A stretch of 32,223 nucleotides of DNA from Mesorhizobium sp. L2C084A000 (GTDB taxonomy: Bacteria > Pseudomonadota > Alphaproteobacteria > Rhizobiales > Rhizobiaceae), in the NCBI RefSeq assembly GCF_000502875.1, contig NZ_AYWX01000013.1, positions 228,806 to 261,028 of the forward strand, in the 5' to 3' direction. Shown one piece after another: positions 7,542-15,966 of this stretch (positions within the stretch are counted from its first letter, which is position 1; each line of letters starts with the position of its first letter). The translations under genes and the position numbers were made by a program. The notes beneath the pieces were generated by a model that was not told the DNA's origin, made no database searches, and saw only the letters and a program-made list of their open reading frames with translations.

Positions 7542-7584
7542 GTGTTTTCTCCTGATGTTTAGGGACAGAGCTGCCCCTGTTGGT

Positions 7585-8007
7585 TCAATGGATGAGCGGC
7601 AGAATGGCCCGGATACGGGGATCGCGCAGATAGAGGCCGCCCCAGGTCATCGCGCCCAGAAGCAGGGAAATGATTTCCGGCGGCGACCCCAACTCACCGA
7701 TGCGGAGATGGGCGCAGATGGCACCTCCCAGAAAGCCAGTCACCAGGATCGCGCCGAGGACGGCGGTGACCGGGATGGCATAGAGGATGGCGCAGGCGAG
7801 TATGATCGGACCCACGACACCGGTCAGGTCCATCGCGAACCCGGTTTCCTGCAACATGCTCGCGATCCGTGCCGGCGCGAAAAGCTGAACAGTGCCGTCT
7901 GCCATCAAAGCGATAACGACAAACGCGCTCATTATCCGGCCGGCCCACAGGGCGCGATGCAAGGTCATAGTTTCAGGTGTCTGATGCAGGTTCACGGTTT
8001 CCGACAC
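7585..8007 (-). CDS. DoxX-like integral membrane protein
   Basis: This 140-residue protein has about four hydrophobic segments (around residues 21-40, 60-80, 84-105 and 112-130). The pattern LWAGRIMSAFVVIALMADGTVQLFAP and GAILVTGFLGGAICAHLRIG matches the DoxX-like family. DoxX-like proteins are often co-transcribed with small redox enzymes; their function is poorly known. The start is GTG at 8007 with GGAG eight bases upstream; an in-frame ATG at 7968 is an alternative. It is probably in an operon with the downstream NmrA-like gene. Confidence 0.83.
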   Translation of the reverse strand: MSETVNLHQTPETMTLHRALWAGRIMSAFVVIALMADGTVQLFAPARIASMLQETGFAMDLTGVVGPIILACAILYAIPVTAVLGAILVTGFLGGAICAHLRIGELGSPPEIISLLLGAMTWGGLYLRDPRIRAILPLIH

Positions 8008-8126
8008 TTGTCATTCTCCATTGGGAAGATCCCATGTTCCAAGCTTACTGTGCCCCCAAGACGTGATAAACACCGAGGAAATGAACCGACTGTTCTCTTT
8101 TCGGGAAACAATACCGGGGCACGAAA

Positions 8127-9032
8127 ATGCAAAATCTCGAACCCATCCTCATTTTCATAACGGTAGCGGAAATGGGGAGCTTCACCCGCGCAGCCGACAG
8201 CCTGGGCATCCAAAAGGGGAGAGCCTCAACGGCGGTCCGGAAGCTGGAAGAAGATCTCGGTGTCAGGCTCCTGCACCGGACGACGCGCAGCGTGCGGTTG
8301 ACGGAAGACGGACGCGCATTTCATGCCCGTGCCCGCGATCTGCTTGCTGAAGTCGATGATCTGCACTCGATGTTCGCCGGCGATCGCGTGGCACTTCGCG
8401 GGCGTTTGCGGGTCGACCTTCCAACCGAAGTGGCGCGCACAACGATCGTGCCGGCCTTGCCGGATTTCATGGCGGCGCACCCCGAGTTGGAGCTGGAGGT
8501 GTCGAGTACGGATCGGCAAGTCGATCTGGTTCAAGAGGGGTTCGATTGTGTATTGCGGCTTGGACCCATTCGGGACGAGACGCTGATTGCCCGCCCACTG
8601 GGCCTGTTGCGCATGGCCAACGCTGCCAGCCCCGCCTATCTGGCGCGCCATGGCGTCCCTCGGTCGCTGGAAGATCTCCGGCGTCAGGAACATAGGACAA
8701 TTCACTTTTCGACGGTGCTGGGCGCGAGACCCTATGGATGGGAATATCCGGACGGCGACAGCTACGCGACGCTTCAGTTGCCAGGTGGGCTACACGTCAA
8801 CAGCGCGCAGACCTACGAAGCCGCCGCCCTCGCCGGCCTTGGTGTGATTCAGGCGCCACTCTTGGGCATTGGCCGATACTTGGAGAGTGGAGCGCTTGTC
8901 GAGATCATACCCGATTTTCGTCGCCGGGCGCTCGCCGTGTCCCTCGTCGTTGCGCATCGGAGCAATCTGTCGCGCCGAGTCCGCGCATTCATGAAATGGA
9001 TCGAAGATGTGCTGACGCCATATATGGAATAG
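8127..9032 (+). CDS. LysR-family transcriptional regulator
   Basis: This 301-residue protein has an N-terminal winged HTH at about residues 1-60: LEPILIFITVAEMGSFTRAA, then SLGIQKGRASTAVRKLEEDLGVRLLHRTTRSVRLTEDG. A LysR effector-binding domain (about 90-295) follows, with GRLRVDLPTEVARTTIVPALPDF. The subgroup resembles regulators of NmrA/DoxX-type and quinone-reductase operons. It is transcribed divergently from the DoxX-like gene with a 119-base gap, the classical arrangement for control of the neighbour. No effector can be named. Confidence 0.9.
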   Translation: MQNLEPILIFITVAEMGSFTRAADSLGIQKGRASTAVRKLEEDLGVRLLHRTTRSVRLTEDGRAFHARARDLLAEVDDLHSMFAGDRVALRGRLRVDLPTEVARTTIVPALPDFMAAHPELELEVSSTDRQVDLVQEGFDCVLRLGPIRDETLIARPLGLLRMANAASPAYLARHGVPRSLEDLRRQEHRTIHFSTVLGARPYGWEYPDGDSYATLQLPGGLHVNSAQTYEAAALAGLGVIQAPLLGIGRYLESGALVEIIPDFRRRALAVSLVVAHRSNLSRRVRAFMKWIEDVLTPYME

Positions 9033-9145
9033 CGACACGAATATCTTCGTCCGACCCTCGAAATCAACATTTCTGAAGTTGTGTCTGCCGATCGGCGGTC
9101 CGGCGTCGCGGGCGCCGGCTCAAGCACGGACATGAGTACCGGGCC

Positions 9146-9376
9146 GTGCTCAGCCCCGCGCTGGCGCCGGAGGCGTCTGTCACCCCGGCAACGGACACCG
9201 CCAGGGATGGCGCCAAGAACATGGCCGTGCAGGCTCACTACATCCTGCTCAAGCGTGACCGCCTGCTGGAGGCGCTGAGGCTCTACCCCGAGCAGATGCT
9301 GACGTGGTCCCGCCGGCAGCGGCTGACCGAGGCCCAGGACAGCACCGGCATCGGCACTGACGATGAAAGTTCATGA
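9146..9376 (+). pseudogene. Uncharacterised short open frame, possible gene remnant
   Basis: The 338 bases between the LysR gene and the gluconokinase gene (9033-9370) contain no clear gene. One frame is open from before 9080 to the stop at 9376. Its last part, from GTG 9146, would give 76 residues including AVQAHYILLKRDRLLEALRLY and PEQMLTWSRRQRLTEAQ. The alpha-helical, charged composition looks protein-like, but I do not recognise it and there is no convincing start or ribosome binding site. It overlaps the gluconokinase end by six bases. It is either a decayed C-terminal fragment or non-coding; confidence is low. Confidence 0.25.
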
Positions 9377-9919
9377 CCGGCGTATCAGTCGGACCGCGGC
9401 AGCGACGAGCTCACCGACCGGGCGCGTCGCATCGAGCGTCAGGGCCCGCTCCTCCACTGCCGGCGGCTCGAGGATGGCGAACTGGCTGTCGACCAGGCTT
9501 GCCGGCATGAAATGGCCCTTGCGGTTGCCGACACGCTGCCTGGCCGTGGCAGGGTCGATCTCCAGATAGAGGAAGACGATTTCCGGGCAGAAGCCGCTCA
9601 ACCGGTCGCGGTAGCTGCGCTTCAGTGCCGAGCAGGCGGCAACCACGCCCTGTCGGCCGCCCACCGACTCCGCGATGCGCTCGCCGATCGCGTTGAGCCA
9701 GCCTTCGCGCAGTTGATCGGTAAGGGGTTCGCCGCTTGCCATGCGTGCGACGTTTTCCGGCGGGTGCAGCCTGTCGCCCTCGATAAAGGTAACGCGCAGC
9801 GCGGCCGCCAGCGCAATACCGACGGCCGACTTGCCGCAGCCGGCGACGCCCATCACCACGATGGCCGGAGACACCGAGCCGGGAGCGCCCGCTGGCGCCT
9901 GTGCTGCCTTTTCATCCAC
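9371..9919 (-). CDS. gntK: Gluconokinase
   Basis: This protein of about 182 residues phosphorylates D-gluconate to 6-phosphogluconate, feeding the Entner-Doudoroff and pentose phosphate routes. The P-loop GVAGCGKS is at residues 24-31. Family motifs are FIEGDRLHPPENVARMASG, PLTDQLREGWL, VVAACSALKRSYRD and RKGHFMPASLVDSQFAILEPP, aligning with GntK/IdnK. The GTG at 9919 follows the permease TGA by two bases and is the most likely start. The frame stays open far upstream inside the permease gene, but that extension is not protein-like. As last gene of a sugar importer operon it suggests that the imported substrate is gluconate or yields gluconate. Confidence 0.9.
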   Translation of the reverse strand: MDEKAAQAPAGAPGSVSPAIVVMGVAGCGKSAVGIALAAALRVTFIEGDRLHPPENVARMASGEPLTDQLREGWLNAIGERIAESVGGRQGVVAACSALKRSYRDRLSGFCPEIVFLYLEIDPATARQRVGNRKGHFMPASLVDSQFAILEPPAVEERALTLDATRPVGELVAAAVRLIRRS

Positions 9920-9921
9920 TG

Positions 9922-10908
9922 TCAGCGGCTTGCCGGCGCGCGGCCGTAGAGCAGCAGCATGGCGACGATGACGACACCATAGATGATCTGCCGCCCCGCC
10001 TCCGGCATCTGCATGACCGACAGGATGGATTGCAGCAGCGTGATCAGGATGACACCGGCGACAGTGCCGAGATAAGAGCCGCGTCCGCCCAGGATCGAGG
10101 TGCCGCCAAGCACCACCGCGGCGATCGACGGCAGCAGATAAGCGTCGCCCATCGACTGCGCCGCCTTGGAGGCATAGCCCGCCAGAAGCACGCCGCCGAA
10201 AGCCGAGAGCCCGCCGGAGACGGCGAAGGCGATCATCACCACGCGCCGCGTATCGATGCCGGAGAGATAGGCCGCGCGCTCGCGGTTGCCGATGCCGTAG
10301 ACGGTGCGGCCGAAGCTGGTACGGGTCAGCACGAACACCATCGCGGCCCCGATCAGCGCCCAGATGATGACCGCGTTGGGCACGCCAGGAATGGCGAAGC
10401 CGGTCGCCAGGTAGCGCATCGCGCCCGTCGCCGAATCCTGCGGCGAGAAGCCGCCGGTGTAGACCACCATCAGCCCTTGCGCGACGGCGTTGGTGGCCAA
10501 TGTGATGATCATCGAGGGGATGCGCAGATAGGCGACGCCGATGCCGTTGACGACGCCGATCAGCATGCCGCAGAAAATACCGAACGGAATGGCCAGCGCC
10601 ACGCCGACCGGGCCGTAGGCCGCCGCAGCGCAGGCCATCATGGCGCCCGCCGCCACCGCCCACGGCACCGACAGGTCGATCTGACCGAGCAGGATGACCA
10701 GCATCATCCCGGTGGCGATGACGCCGAGGAATGAAGCCACCTTGAGCTGCTGCAGAAGATATTCAGGCGACAGGAAGCTTCTGGAATAGAGGCTGCCCAG
10801 GAACAGCAAGAGAACGATGCAGGCAAAGGCCGTCAGCACCGCCGGATCGGCACGGCGGATGAATCTGGGCACGCGGCCGGCAATGCCGCCAAGCGTCGTT
10901 TCGCTCAC
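9922..10908 (-). CDS. CUT2-family sugar ABC transporter permease (RbsC-like), second
   Basis: This 328-residue inner-membrane permease has eight or more hydrophobic segments. CUT2/RbsC landmarks are FLGVIATGMMLVILLGQIDLS, GVVNGIGVAYLRIPSMIITLA, GRTVYGIGNRERAAYLSGID and VVLGGTSILGGRGS. It pairs with the upstream permease to form a heterodimeric channel. The start is taken as GTG 10908, which overlaps the previous stop as GTGA; GTG 10917 is also possible. gntK follows after two bases, so the operon is tightly coupled. The transported sugar is not determined by sequence. Confidence 0.9.
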   Translation of the reverse strand: MSETTLGGIAGRVPRFIRRADPAVLTAFACIVLLLFLGSLYSRSFLSPEYLLQQLKVASFLGVIATGMMLVILLGQIDLSVPWAVAAGAMMACAAAAYGPVGVALAIPFGIFCGMLIGVVNGIGVAYLRIPSMIITLATNAVAQGLMVVYTGGFSPQDSATGAMRYLATGFAIPGVPNAVIIWALIGAAMVFVLTRTSFGRTVYGIGNRERAAYLSGIDTRRVVMIAFAVSGGLSAFGGVLLAGYASKAAQSMGDAYLLPSIAAVVLGGTSILGGRGSYLGTVAGVILITLLQSILSVMQMPEAGRQIIYGVVIVAMLLLYGRAPASR

Positions 10909-11885
10909 AGGAACCACTCCAGCCGGTTGCGGACCCGAAACAGGGCGAAGGCGCCGAGGCTGACGGCGACCAGCAGGATAACGCCCTGGAACAGCGGCTG
11001 CCAGAGCGGATCGAAATCGAAGACGAACAACAGGTCGCCGATGGTGCGGAAGGCCAGTGCGCCGAAGATGGCGCCGATGGCGCTGCCCTTGCCGCCGAAC
11101 AGCGAAACGCCGCCGAGCACCACCGCGGCGATCGAAAACAGCGTGTAGGAGTTGCCGCTGGCATAGGCCGCTTCACCCGTATAGGTGAAGAAGGTCAGGA
11201 ACAGTCCGCCGATCGCCGCCAGCAGGCCGGCCAGCGTGTAGGCGGCGAACTTGCCGCGCCGGATCGGCACGCCGGACATGTAGGCCGCCGTCTCCGACGA
11301 CCCCGCCGCATAAGCCGCGCGGCCGAGCACCGAGCGGCTGAACGGCACCCAGATCACCAGCACGACGGCCAGCAGGACGACCAGGCTCGCCGGCACCACG
11401 CCGAACGCACGGCCGGTCAGCGCGTCGGCCAGATCCTCATTGACCGAGCCGCCCGGAAATGGCCGCAGCAACAGGCCGATGCCGTAATAGACGGCGCCTG
11501 TGGCAATGGTGGCGACGATCGGCTGCAGCCGGCCATAGATGACGATGGCGCCGTTGATCGCGCCGCACAGCAGCCCTACCGCCAGCACGGCGATGACACC
11601 GAGCGTCGTCTGCATCGGCGTGCCGACCACCAGCCAGGAGGCGAGGCAGTTGGTGAGCAGGAAGATCATGCCGACGGACAAGTCGATGCCCGCGGTGATC
11701 ACCACCAGCGTCTGCGCCATGGCGACGAAGGCGAGCAGCACACCCTTGTTCGACGCCGTCTGCACGACATTGGCGGTGAAGCCCGCCGGATGGTTCGAGG
11801 TGTAGATGACGAACATGACGATGAAGATGCCGAACGCCAGCAGCGTTCCGCGCTGCTCGGCCAGCCAATAGCGCCAATCTTTCAC
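10905..11885 (-). CDS. CUT2-family sugar ABC transporter permease (RbsC-like), first
   Basis: This 326-residue permease shows LLAFVAMAQTLVVITAGIDLS, GAINGAIVIYGRLQPIVATIA, GRAAYAAGSSETAAYMSGVP and VVLGGVSLFGGKGS, the standard RbsC-type pattern. The GTG start at 11885 overlaps the ATPase TGA as GTGA, and its own end overlaps the next permease in the same way. Two non-identical permeases in one operon fit CUT2 systems of the YtfT/YjfF kind, where the channel is a heterodimer, rather than RbsC homodimers. Confidence 0.9.
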   Translation of the reverse strand: MKDWRYWLAEQRGTLLAFGIFIVMFVIYTSNHPAGFTANVVQTASNKGVLLAFVAMAQTLVVITAGIDLSVGMIFLLTNCLASWLVVGTPMQTTLGVIAVLAVGLLCGAINGAIVIYGRLQPIVATIATGAVYYGIGLLLRPFPGGSVNEDLADALTGRAFGVVPASLVVLLAVVLVIWVPFSRSVLGRAAYAAGSSETAAYMSGVPIRRGKFAAYTLAGLLAAIGGLFLTFFTYTGEAAYASGNSYTLFSIAAVVLGGVSLFGGKGSAIGAIFGALAFRTIGDLLFVFDFDPLWQPLFQGVILLVAVSLGAFALFRVRNRLEWFL

Positions 11886-13429
11886 GCGCTTGCTCCCAGG
11901 CCCACTGGGCTCTCCTCGCCATGGATGTTGAGCGCGCTTGATATCAGCGCCCGCTCGGTGATCTCGGCACCGACCAACTCGCGCTTGACCGCCCCGTCAT
12001 AGAGCACCAGCACGCGATCGCAGCAGCCGATCAGTTCGTCATAGTCGGTCGAGTAGAACAGGATCGCCGCACCCGCGTCGGCCAGTTTGCGCATCAGCTG
12101 GTACAGTTCCTGCTTGGTGCCGACGTCGATGCCGCGCGTCGGATCGTTGAGCAGGATGATGCGCGGCTGGCGCATCAGCCATTTGGCGATGACCACTTTC
12201 TGCTGGTTGCCGCCCGAAAGCGCGCCGACCGGAATGTCGAGGCCCGCCGTCTTGATCGCCAAGAGGCCGACCATGTCGTCGATCAGCCGCTGCTCGGCGG
12301 CGCGATCGATGATGCCGGCCTTCGACAGCCGGTCGAGCGCCGCGAACGACAGGTTCTCGCGCACCGTCATCGGCAGCATCAGCCCTTCGGTCTTGCGGTC
12401 CTCGGGAATGAGCGCCATGCCGATGCCGTCGTCGCGCGCAACGGATGGACTGGTGATCGAGACAGACTTGCCGTCGATCAGGATCTGGCCGCTGAGGCCC
12501 CGCAGCACGCCGAAGAAGGCGAGCAGCAATTCGCGCTGGCCCTGGCCGTCGAGGCCGCCAAGGCCGACCACCTCACCTGCCCTGACGGTCAGCGAGATAT
12601 CGTGCAGCCGGTCGGCCCATGAGAGCTTGCGGGCCTCGAGCCTGGGGGCCGCGGTGGCAGGCACGGCCGCCGGCTTGGGCGGAAAGATATGGCTGTATTC
12701 GCGGCCGATCATCAGTTCGACCACCTCATTGTCGCTCTTCGAGCCGGCTGCATAGCTGGCGACATTGCGGCCGTTGCGGAACACCGTGCACTGATCCGCC
12801 AGTTCGGCGATCTCGTTCATGCGGTGCGAGATGTAAAGCAGCGCCAGCCCTTCCGAGCGCAGCCGCTTGAGCACCGCGAAGATCTTCGAGACATCCGCGG
12901 CGGTCAGCGCGGAGGTGGCTTCGTCGAGGATGAGGATGCGCGGCTTGCGTGCCAATGCCTTGGCGATCTCGACCATCTGGCGGCGCGACAATGGCAGGTC
13001 CTTGACCAGCGCCAGCGGGTGGATGTCGGCGGCGCCGGCGCGAGCAAGTGCTTCTTCGGCGATGCGGCGCTGCGCCTTGCGGTCGATCATGCCGAAGCGT
13101 TTGGGCGGATCGGAAATGACGATGTTGTCGGCCACGCTGAGCTCAGGGACCAGCGACAGTTCCTGGAAGATGCAGACGATGCCGGCCTTGTTGGCGGCCC
13201 CCGGAGAAGCGAAGGTCGCCTCGCGCCCGTCCAGCGTCATGCGGCCCTCATCGGGCGCCACGACACCTGCCATAACCTTGATCAGCGTCGATTTGCCGGC
13301 GCCGTTTTCACCGAGAATGGCGTGGATGCTGCCGGCTTCGACGACAAGCTCGGCCTTCTCCAGCGCCCGTACGCCGCCATAGCGCTTGGATATGCCTTCC
13401 ATACGAAAGAGCGGAGCCGCACCGTCCAT
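11882..13429 (-). CDS. CUT2-family sugar ABC transporter ATPase, two-domain (RbsA-like)
   Basis: This 515-residue protein has two fused nucleotide-binding domains. The first has a full Walker A, GENGAGKST (about residues 40-48), the unusual signature LSRRQMVEIAKALA and Walker B ILILDEATSAL. The second has a degenerate P-loop region (GEVVGLGGLDGQGQRELL) but an intact signature LSGGNQQKVVIAKWL and Walker-B-like ILLNDPTRGIDVG. This asymmetry is normal for RbsA/MglA-type ATPases. ATG 13429 has GGAGG just upstream; the frame extends to a possible start at 13477 without a better site. It energises the two permeases encoded downstream. Confidence 0.92.
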   Translation of the reverse strand: MDGAAPLFRMEGISKRYGGVRALEKAELVVEAGSIHAILGENGAGKSTLIKVMAGVVAPDEGRMTLDGREATFASPGAANKAGIVCIFQELSLVPELSVADNIVISDPPKRFGMIDRKAQRRIAEEALARAGAADIHPLALVKDLPLSRRQMVEIAKALARKPRILILDEATSALTAADVSKIFAVLKRLRSEGLALLYISHRMNEIAELADQCTVFRNGRNVASYAAGSKSDNEVVELMIGREYSHIFPPKPAAVPATAAPRLEARKLSWADRLHDISLTVRAGEVVGLGGLDGQGQRELLLAFFGVLRGLSGQILIDGKSVSITSPSVARDDGIGMALIPEDRKTEGLMLPMTVRENLSFAALDRLSKAGIIDRAAEQRLIDDMVGLLAIKTAGLDIPVGALSGGNQQKVVIAKWLMRQPRIILLNDPTRGIDVGTKQELYQLMRKLADAGAAILFYSTDYDELIGCCDRVLVLYDGAVKRELVGAEITERALISSALNIHGEESPVGLGASA

Positions 13430-13463
13430 CGGCCCTCCCAGGGCGATTGTGGGATTGAGACAA

Positions 13464-13487
13464 GCGCCGCGGCTCAAGCCGCGGCGC
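13464..13487 (-). promoter_or_regulatory. GC-rich stem-loop between the binding-protein and ATPase genes
   Basis: GCGCCGCGGC and GCCGCGGCGC pair perfectly over ten bases with a TCAA loop, 21 bases downstream of the binding-protein stop. There is no T-run. Such stems inside importer operons typically protect the abundant binding-protein mRNA or attenuate the downstream genes; that role is inferred here. Confidence 0.7.
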
Positions 13488-13508
13488 CAGGTGACAGCCA
13501 GCGATGAT

Positions 13509-14636
13509 TTACTGGTTTTCCTTGGTCTGACCCATGATTTCCTGGGCGCTGAAATTGATGCCGCAGGTCGGGAAGGAATTGCCGACGAAGAAATTATCGG
13601 ATTCCTTGGGGAAATAATCCGTGCCTTCCTTCAAGTTCGGGTCTTCGGCGATCGCCAGCGGCAGCTTCACCTCTTGTGGCACAACCTCGCCTTCGAGTGC
13701 GGCGATCGCGGTCTTGATGGCGACGGCGACCTGAGCCGGACCCGAGCCTGCGGACGAGCACTTCAGCCCGTCGGCCGAATGCGCGGCGCAGAACTTGCGG
13801 AAGCCGTTCTCGGTCTCGCCGCCAAACGGCACGAACGGATGCTTGGCGTCGATCATCGCCTGCACGATGCCGGTGTCGCCGCCCTGCCCGGTGATGCCGT
13901 CGAACGGACCGTTGGTGGCGATCGCATCCGCGGTCACTTTCTGTGCCACGCCGTCATCCCATTTGCCGGCGACTTCGGTCACGTCCCACTTCTTGCCGGA
14001 CGCGTCGAAGACCTCGTGGATGCCGTTGTGACGATCGGTGTCGACCGAGGTGCCGGCGACGCCGCGCACTTCCAGGATCTTGCCGCCGTTCGGAATCTTG
14101 GCGACCAGCCACTTGGCCCACAATTCGCCAAGGCCCTTCTGATCGACATTGACGTTGATGGCGTCCTTGGTGTCGAGGATGTTGTCGAAGGCGACCAGCA
14201 CGATGCCGGCTTCCTTGGCGCGCTTGATGACCGGACCGAAGGCCGTCGGGTTCTGGGCGTCGGTGACGATGGCGTCATAGCCGGAATCGATGAAATTGTT
14301 GATCGCCGAGATCTGTGCCGGCACGTCCTCGCCCGTCGAGACGACCTTGAATTCCTTGATCTTGGCTTTGACTTCAGGTTGTGCGGCGTAGGCCTTGGCC
14401 GTCTGCACCATCTGGATGCGCCAGGTATTGGCGATATAGCCATTGGCAAAGGCGATGCGGAACGGCCCTTCCTTCTTGGGATATTTGAAGAATTTGGTCT
14501 CCGCGCTCCACGGCGCGAAACAGTCCGCCTGAGCGGCGGGACCCGACACGATTTCGGGTCCGGCGGCCATGGCGGCCGAATTGAGCATGACGAATGCAGT
14601 GGCGGCAACGACGCCACCAACAAGTGACTTGATCAT
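13509..14636 (-). CDS. Sugar ABC transporter substrate-binding protein (CUT2, periplasmic binding protein type 1)
   Basis: This 375-residue periplasmic protein has a Sec signal peptide ending NSAAMAAG. The ribose-binding-like fold shows IAFANGYIANTWRIQMVQTA, AINNFIDSGYDAIVTDAQNP, GIVLVAFDNI, LEVRGVAGTSVDTDRHNG and GITGQGGDTGIVQAMIDA. It is longer than RbsB, with an additional N-terminal stretch containing Cys (ADCFAPWSAETKFF) and more cysteines near the C-terminus. The ATG at 14636 has a GGGAGGA site. It is the first gene of the importer operon, expected to be the most highly expressed, and the operon ends in gluconokinase, so an aldonate such as gluconate or a related sugar is the best guess for the ligand. 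Confidence 0.9.
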   Translation of the reverse strand: MIKSLVGGVVAATAFVMLNSAAMAAGPEIVSGPAAQADCFAPWSAETKFFKYPKKEGPFRIAFANGYIANTWRIQMVQTAKAYAAQPEVKAKIKEFKVVSTGEDVPAQISAINNFIDSGYDAIVTDAQNPTAFGPVIKRAKEAGIVLVAFDNILDTKDAINVNVDQKGLGELWAKWLVAKIPNGGKILEVRGVAGTSVDTDRHNGIHEVFDASGKKWDVTEVAGKWDDGVAQKVTADAIATNGPFDGITGQGGDTGIVQAMIDAKHPFVPFGGETENGFRKFCAAHSADGLKCSSAGSGPAQVAVAIKTAIAALEGEVVPQEVKLPLAIAEDPNLKEGTDYFPKESDNFFVGNSFPTCGINFSAQEIMGQTKENQ

Positions 14637-14801
14637 CGATAATCCTCCCGATTGCAGTTCAGATTGTTCGTTTCGCAACGCGAATTTTCGCGCGATGGAC
14701 CGGCACCTCCCGCCTCGCCATGCGCGTCCTTGGCCGCCCGTGGTGGCCGACCCGGTTCCTCCCTTGTCGCCCCCAGCGGTACGAAAACTATCATATTATC
14801 C

Positions 14802-14842
14802 ATAATAAACAAGTATTAGTTGTCGCTTATGTATAATAAACA
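14802..14842. repeat. Direct repeat ATAATAAACA, two copies 31 bases apart
   Basis: Identical ten-base copies lie at 14802-14811 and 14833-14842, about three helical turns apart, in the only strongly AT-rich stretch upstream of the importer operon. They may be promoter elements or binding sites for a second regulator. The repeats are seen; the function is not known. Confidence 0.5.
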
Positions 14843-14879
14843 GGTACGCCCTGTCGTTTATGCACCTGCCTGCGGGAAA

Positions 14880-14893
14880 TGGTAGCGCTACCA
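14880..14893. promoter_or_regulatory. LacI-family operator TGGTAGCGCTACCA
   Basis: A perfect 14-base palindrome with the central CG typical of LacI-family operators lies 45 bases past the LacI gene stop and upstream of the importer operon. It is the likely binding site of the LacI regulator at 14938-15966. Confidence 0.82.
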
Positions 14894-14937
14894 AATTGGC
14901 GTGTAAACCGGCATTTGCACAGTCGCTCCTGTGCGTT

Positions 14938-15966
14938 TCAACGCGCCGTGCTCTCGCGGCGCTTGAGCTCGAAACCGAGGTCGACGATCCGTTGCTCCGG
15001 TCTGTTGCCGGCGATCGCCGCAAGCGCCATGGCAACGGCACGCCGGCCGATCTCATAACGATGGGTGCGGATGCTGGTGACCGAAGGAAACGCCACCTGC
15101 ATCATGTCGAGATCGTTGAACCCGACGATGCCGATCGTCTTCGGTACCGCGATCGAGGCGCGATGGCATTCGAACAAGACGCCGAGCGCGATATCGTCAT
15201 TGTTGCAGAAGACACCGTCGAGTGTCGGCACCTTGGCCAGCGCATCGCGGAACATCTCGCGGCCGAGCGAGACGCTGGACAGCACCGGCGTAGTGGTGAC
15301 GAGGCGCGGGTCGAACAGGCCCGCGGCCTCCATCGCCGCGCGATAGCCGGCAAGGCGCCGCTGCGAACGCGGATCCATGCGCGCGCCGATGAAGCCGATG
15401 CGGCGATAGCCCGCCTCGATCAGATGCTCGCTCGCCGCCCTGCCGCCATCCAGATGCGAGAAGCCGACCATCATGTCGACCGGATCGGGACCCGTTTCCA
15501 TGACCTGCACCACAGGGCAGCCGGCACTTTCCAGCAGCTTTCGCGAAGCCGGTGTCTGATCGATGCCGGCGACGATCAACGCTGCCGGCCGTTGCGAACC
15601 GAACACCTGCAGCAGCCGCTCTTCCTCGAGGCCGGAATAGTGGGTGTTGCCAAGCTGGATGCGGAAGGGGCTGGCCGACAGGCTGTCATAGATGCCGCGC
15701 ACCACCTCGGCGAAGACGTTGTTGGTAAGCGACGGCACCAGCACGCCGAACACCTCCGCGCGCGCCGAGGCCAGGGCCCGGGCATTCGGGTCCGGCACAT
15801 AGCCCAGTTCGTCGACGGCGGCCTGGATCTGGCGGCGCAGCTCTTCGGACACACGCTCCGGCTCGCGCAGGGCGCGCGACACGGTGATCGCACCAACGCC
15901 GGCCTTGCGCGCGACATCCGCGATGGTAGGGCGGCCGCCGCCCCGGCGCGAGCGCGGCTTGGTCAA
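14938..15966 (-). CDS. LacI-family transcriptional repressor (GntR-like subgroup)
   Basis: This 342-residue protein has the N-terminal LacI HTH PTIADVARKAGVGAITVSRA, then the hinge helix region DPNARALASARA. A periplasmic-binding-like effector domain follows (VFGVLVPSLTNNVFAEVVRG, DGVFCNNDDIALGVLFEC, TIGIVGFNDLDMM). The overall pattern resembles gluconate-operon repressors of the LacI family. The start is TTG at 15966 with AGGAG eight bases upstream; no better start is visible. It lies upstream of the importer-gluconokinase operon on the same strand, with a perfect palindromic operator between them, so it most likely represses that operon until the sugar acid binds. Confidence 0.9.
   Translation of the reverse strand: MTKPRSRRGGGRPTIADVARKAGVGAITVSRALREPERVSEELRRQIQAAVDELGYVPDPNARALASARAEVFGVLVPSLTNNVFAEVVRGIYDSLSASPFRIQLGNTHYSGLEEERLLQVFGSQRPAALIVAGIDQTPASRKLLESAGCPVVQVMETGPDPVDMMVGFSHLDGGRAASEHLIEAGYRRIGFIGARMDPRSQRRLAGYRAAMEAAGLFDPRLVTTTPVLSSVSLGREMFRDALAKVPTLDGVFCNNDDIALGVLFECHRASIAVPKTIGIVGFNDLDMMQVAFPSVTSIRTHRYEIGRRAVAMALAAIAGNRPEQRIVDLGFELKRRESTAR

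Larger units (their letters stand above)
14637..14937. other. Regulatory gap between the LacI regulator gene and the importer operon
   Basis: This 301-base gap carries no gene. It holds the LacI-type palindrome at 14880-14893, a pair of identical 10-base AT-rich repeats, and, in the presumed 5' leader, a short palindrome CGCGAA-TT-TTCGCG at 14679-14692. The promoter for the operon must lie here on the minus strand, but I cannot assign -35 and -10 boxes with confidence. Confidence 0.6.

Noticed and set aside
9920..10663. Upstream extension of the gluconokinase frame to about 430 codons.
   Set aside because: The extension overlaps the permease gene in another frame and has Gly/Arg-rich non-protein composition. 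GTG 9919 gives a normal gluconokinase.
13386..14627. 413-codon open frame on the plus strand opposite the sugar-binding protein.
   Set aside because: The minus strand encodes a binding protein with signal peptide and family motifs; the plus-strand product has low-complexity antisense composition.
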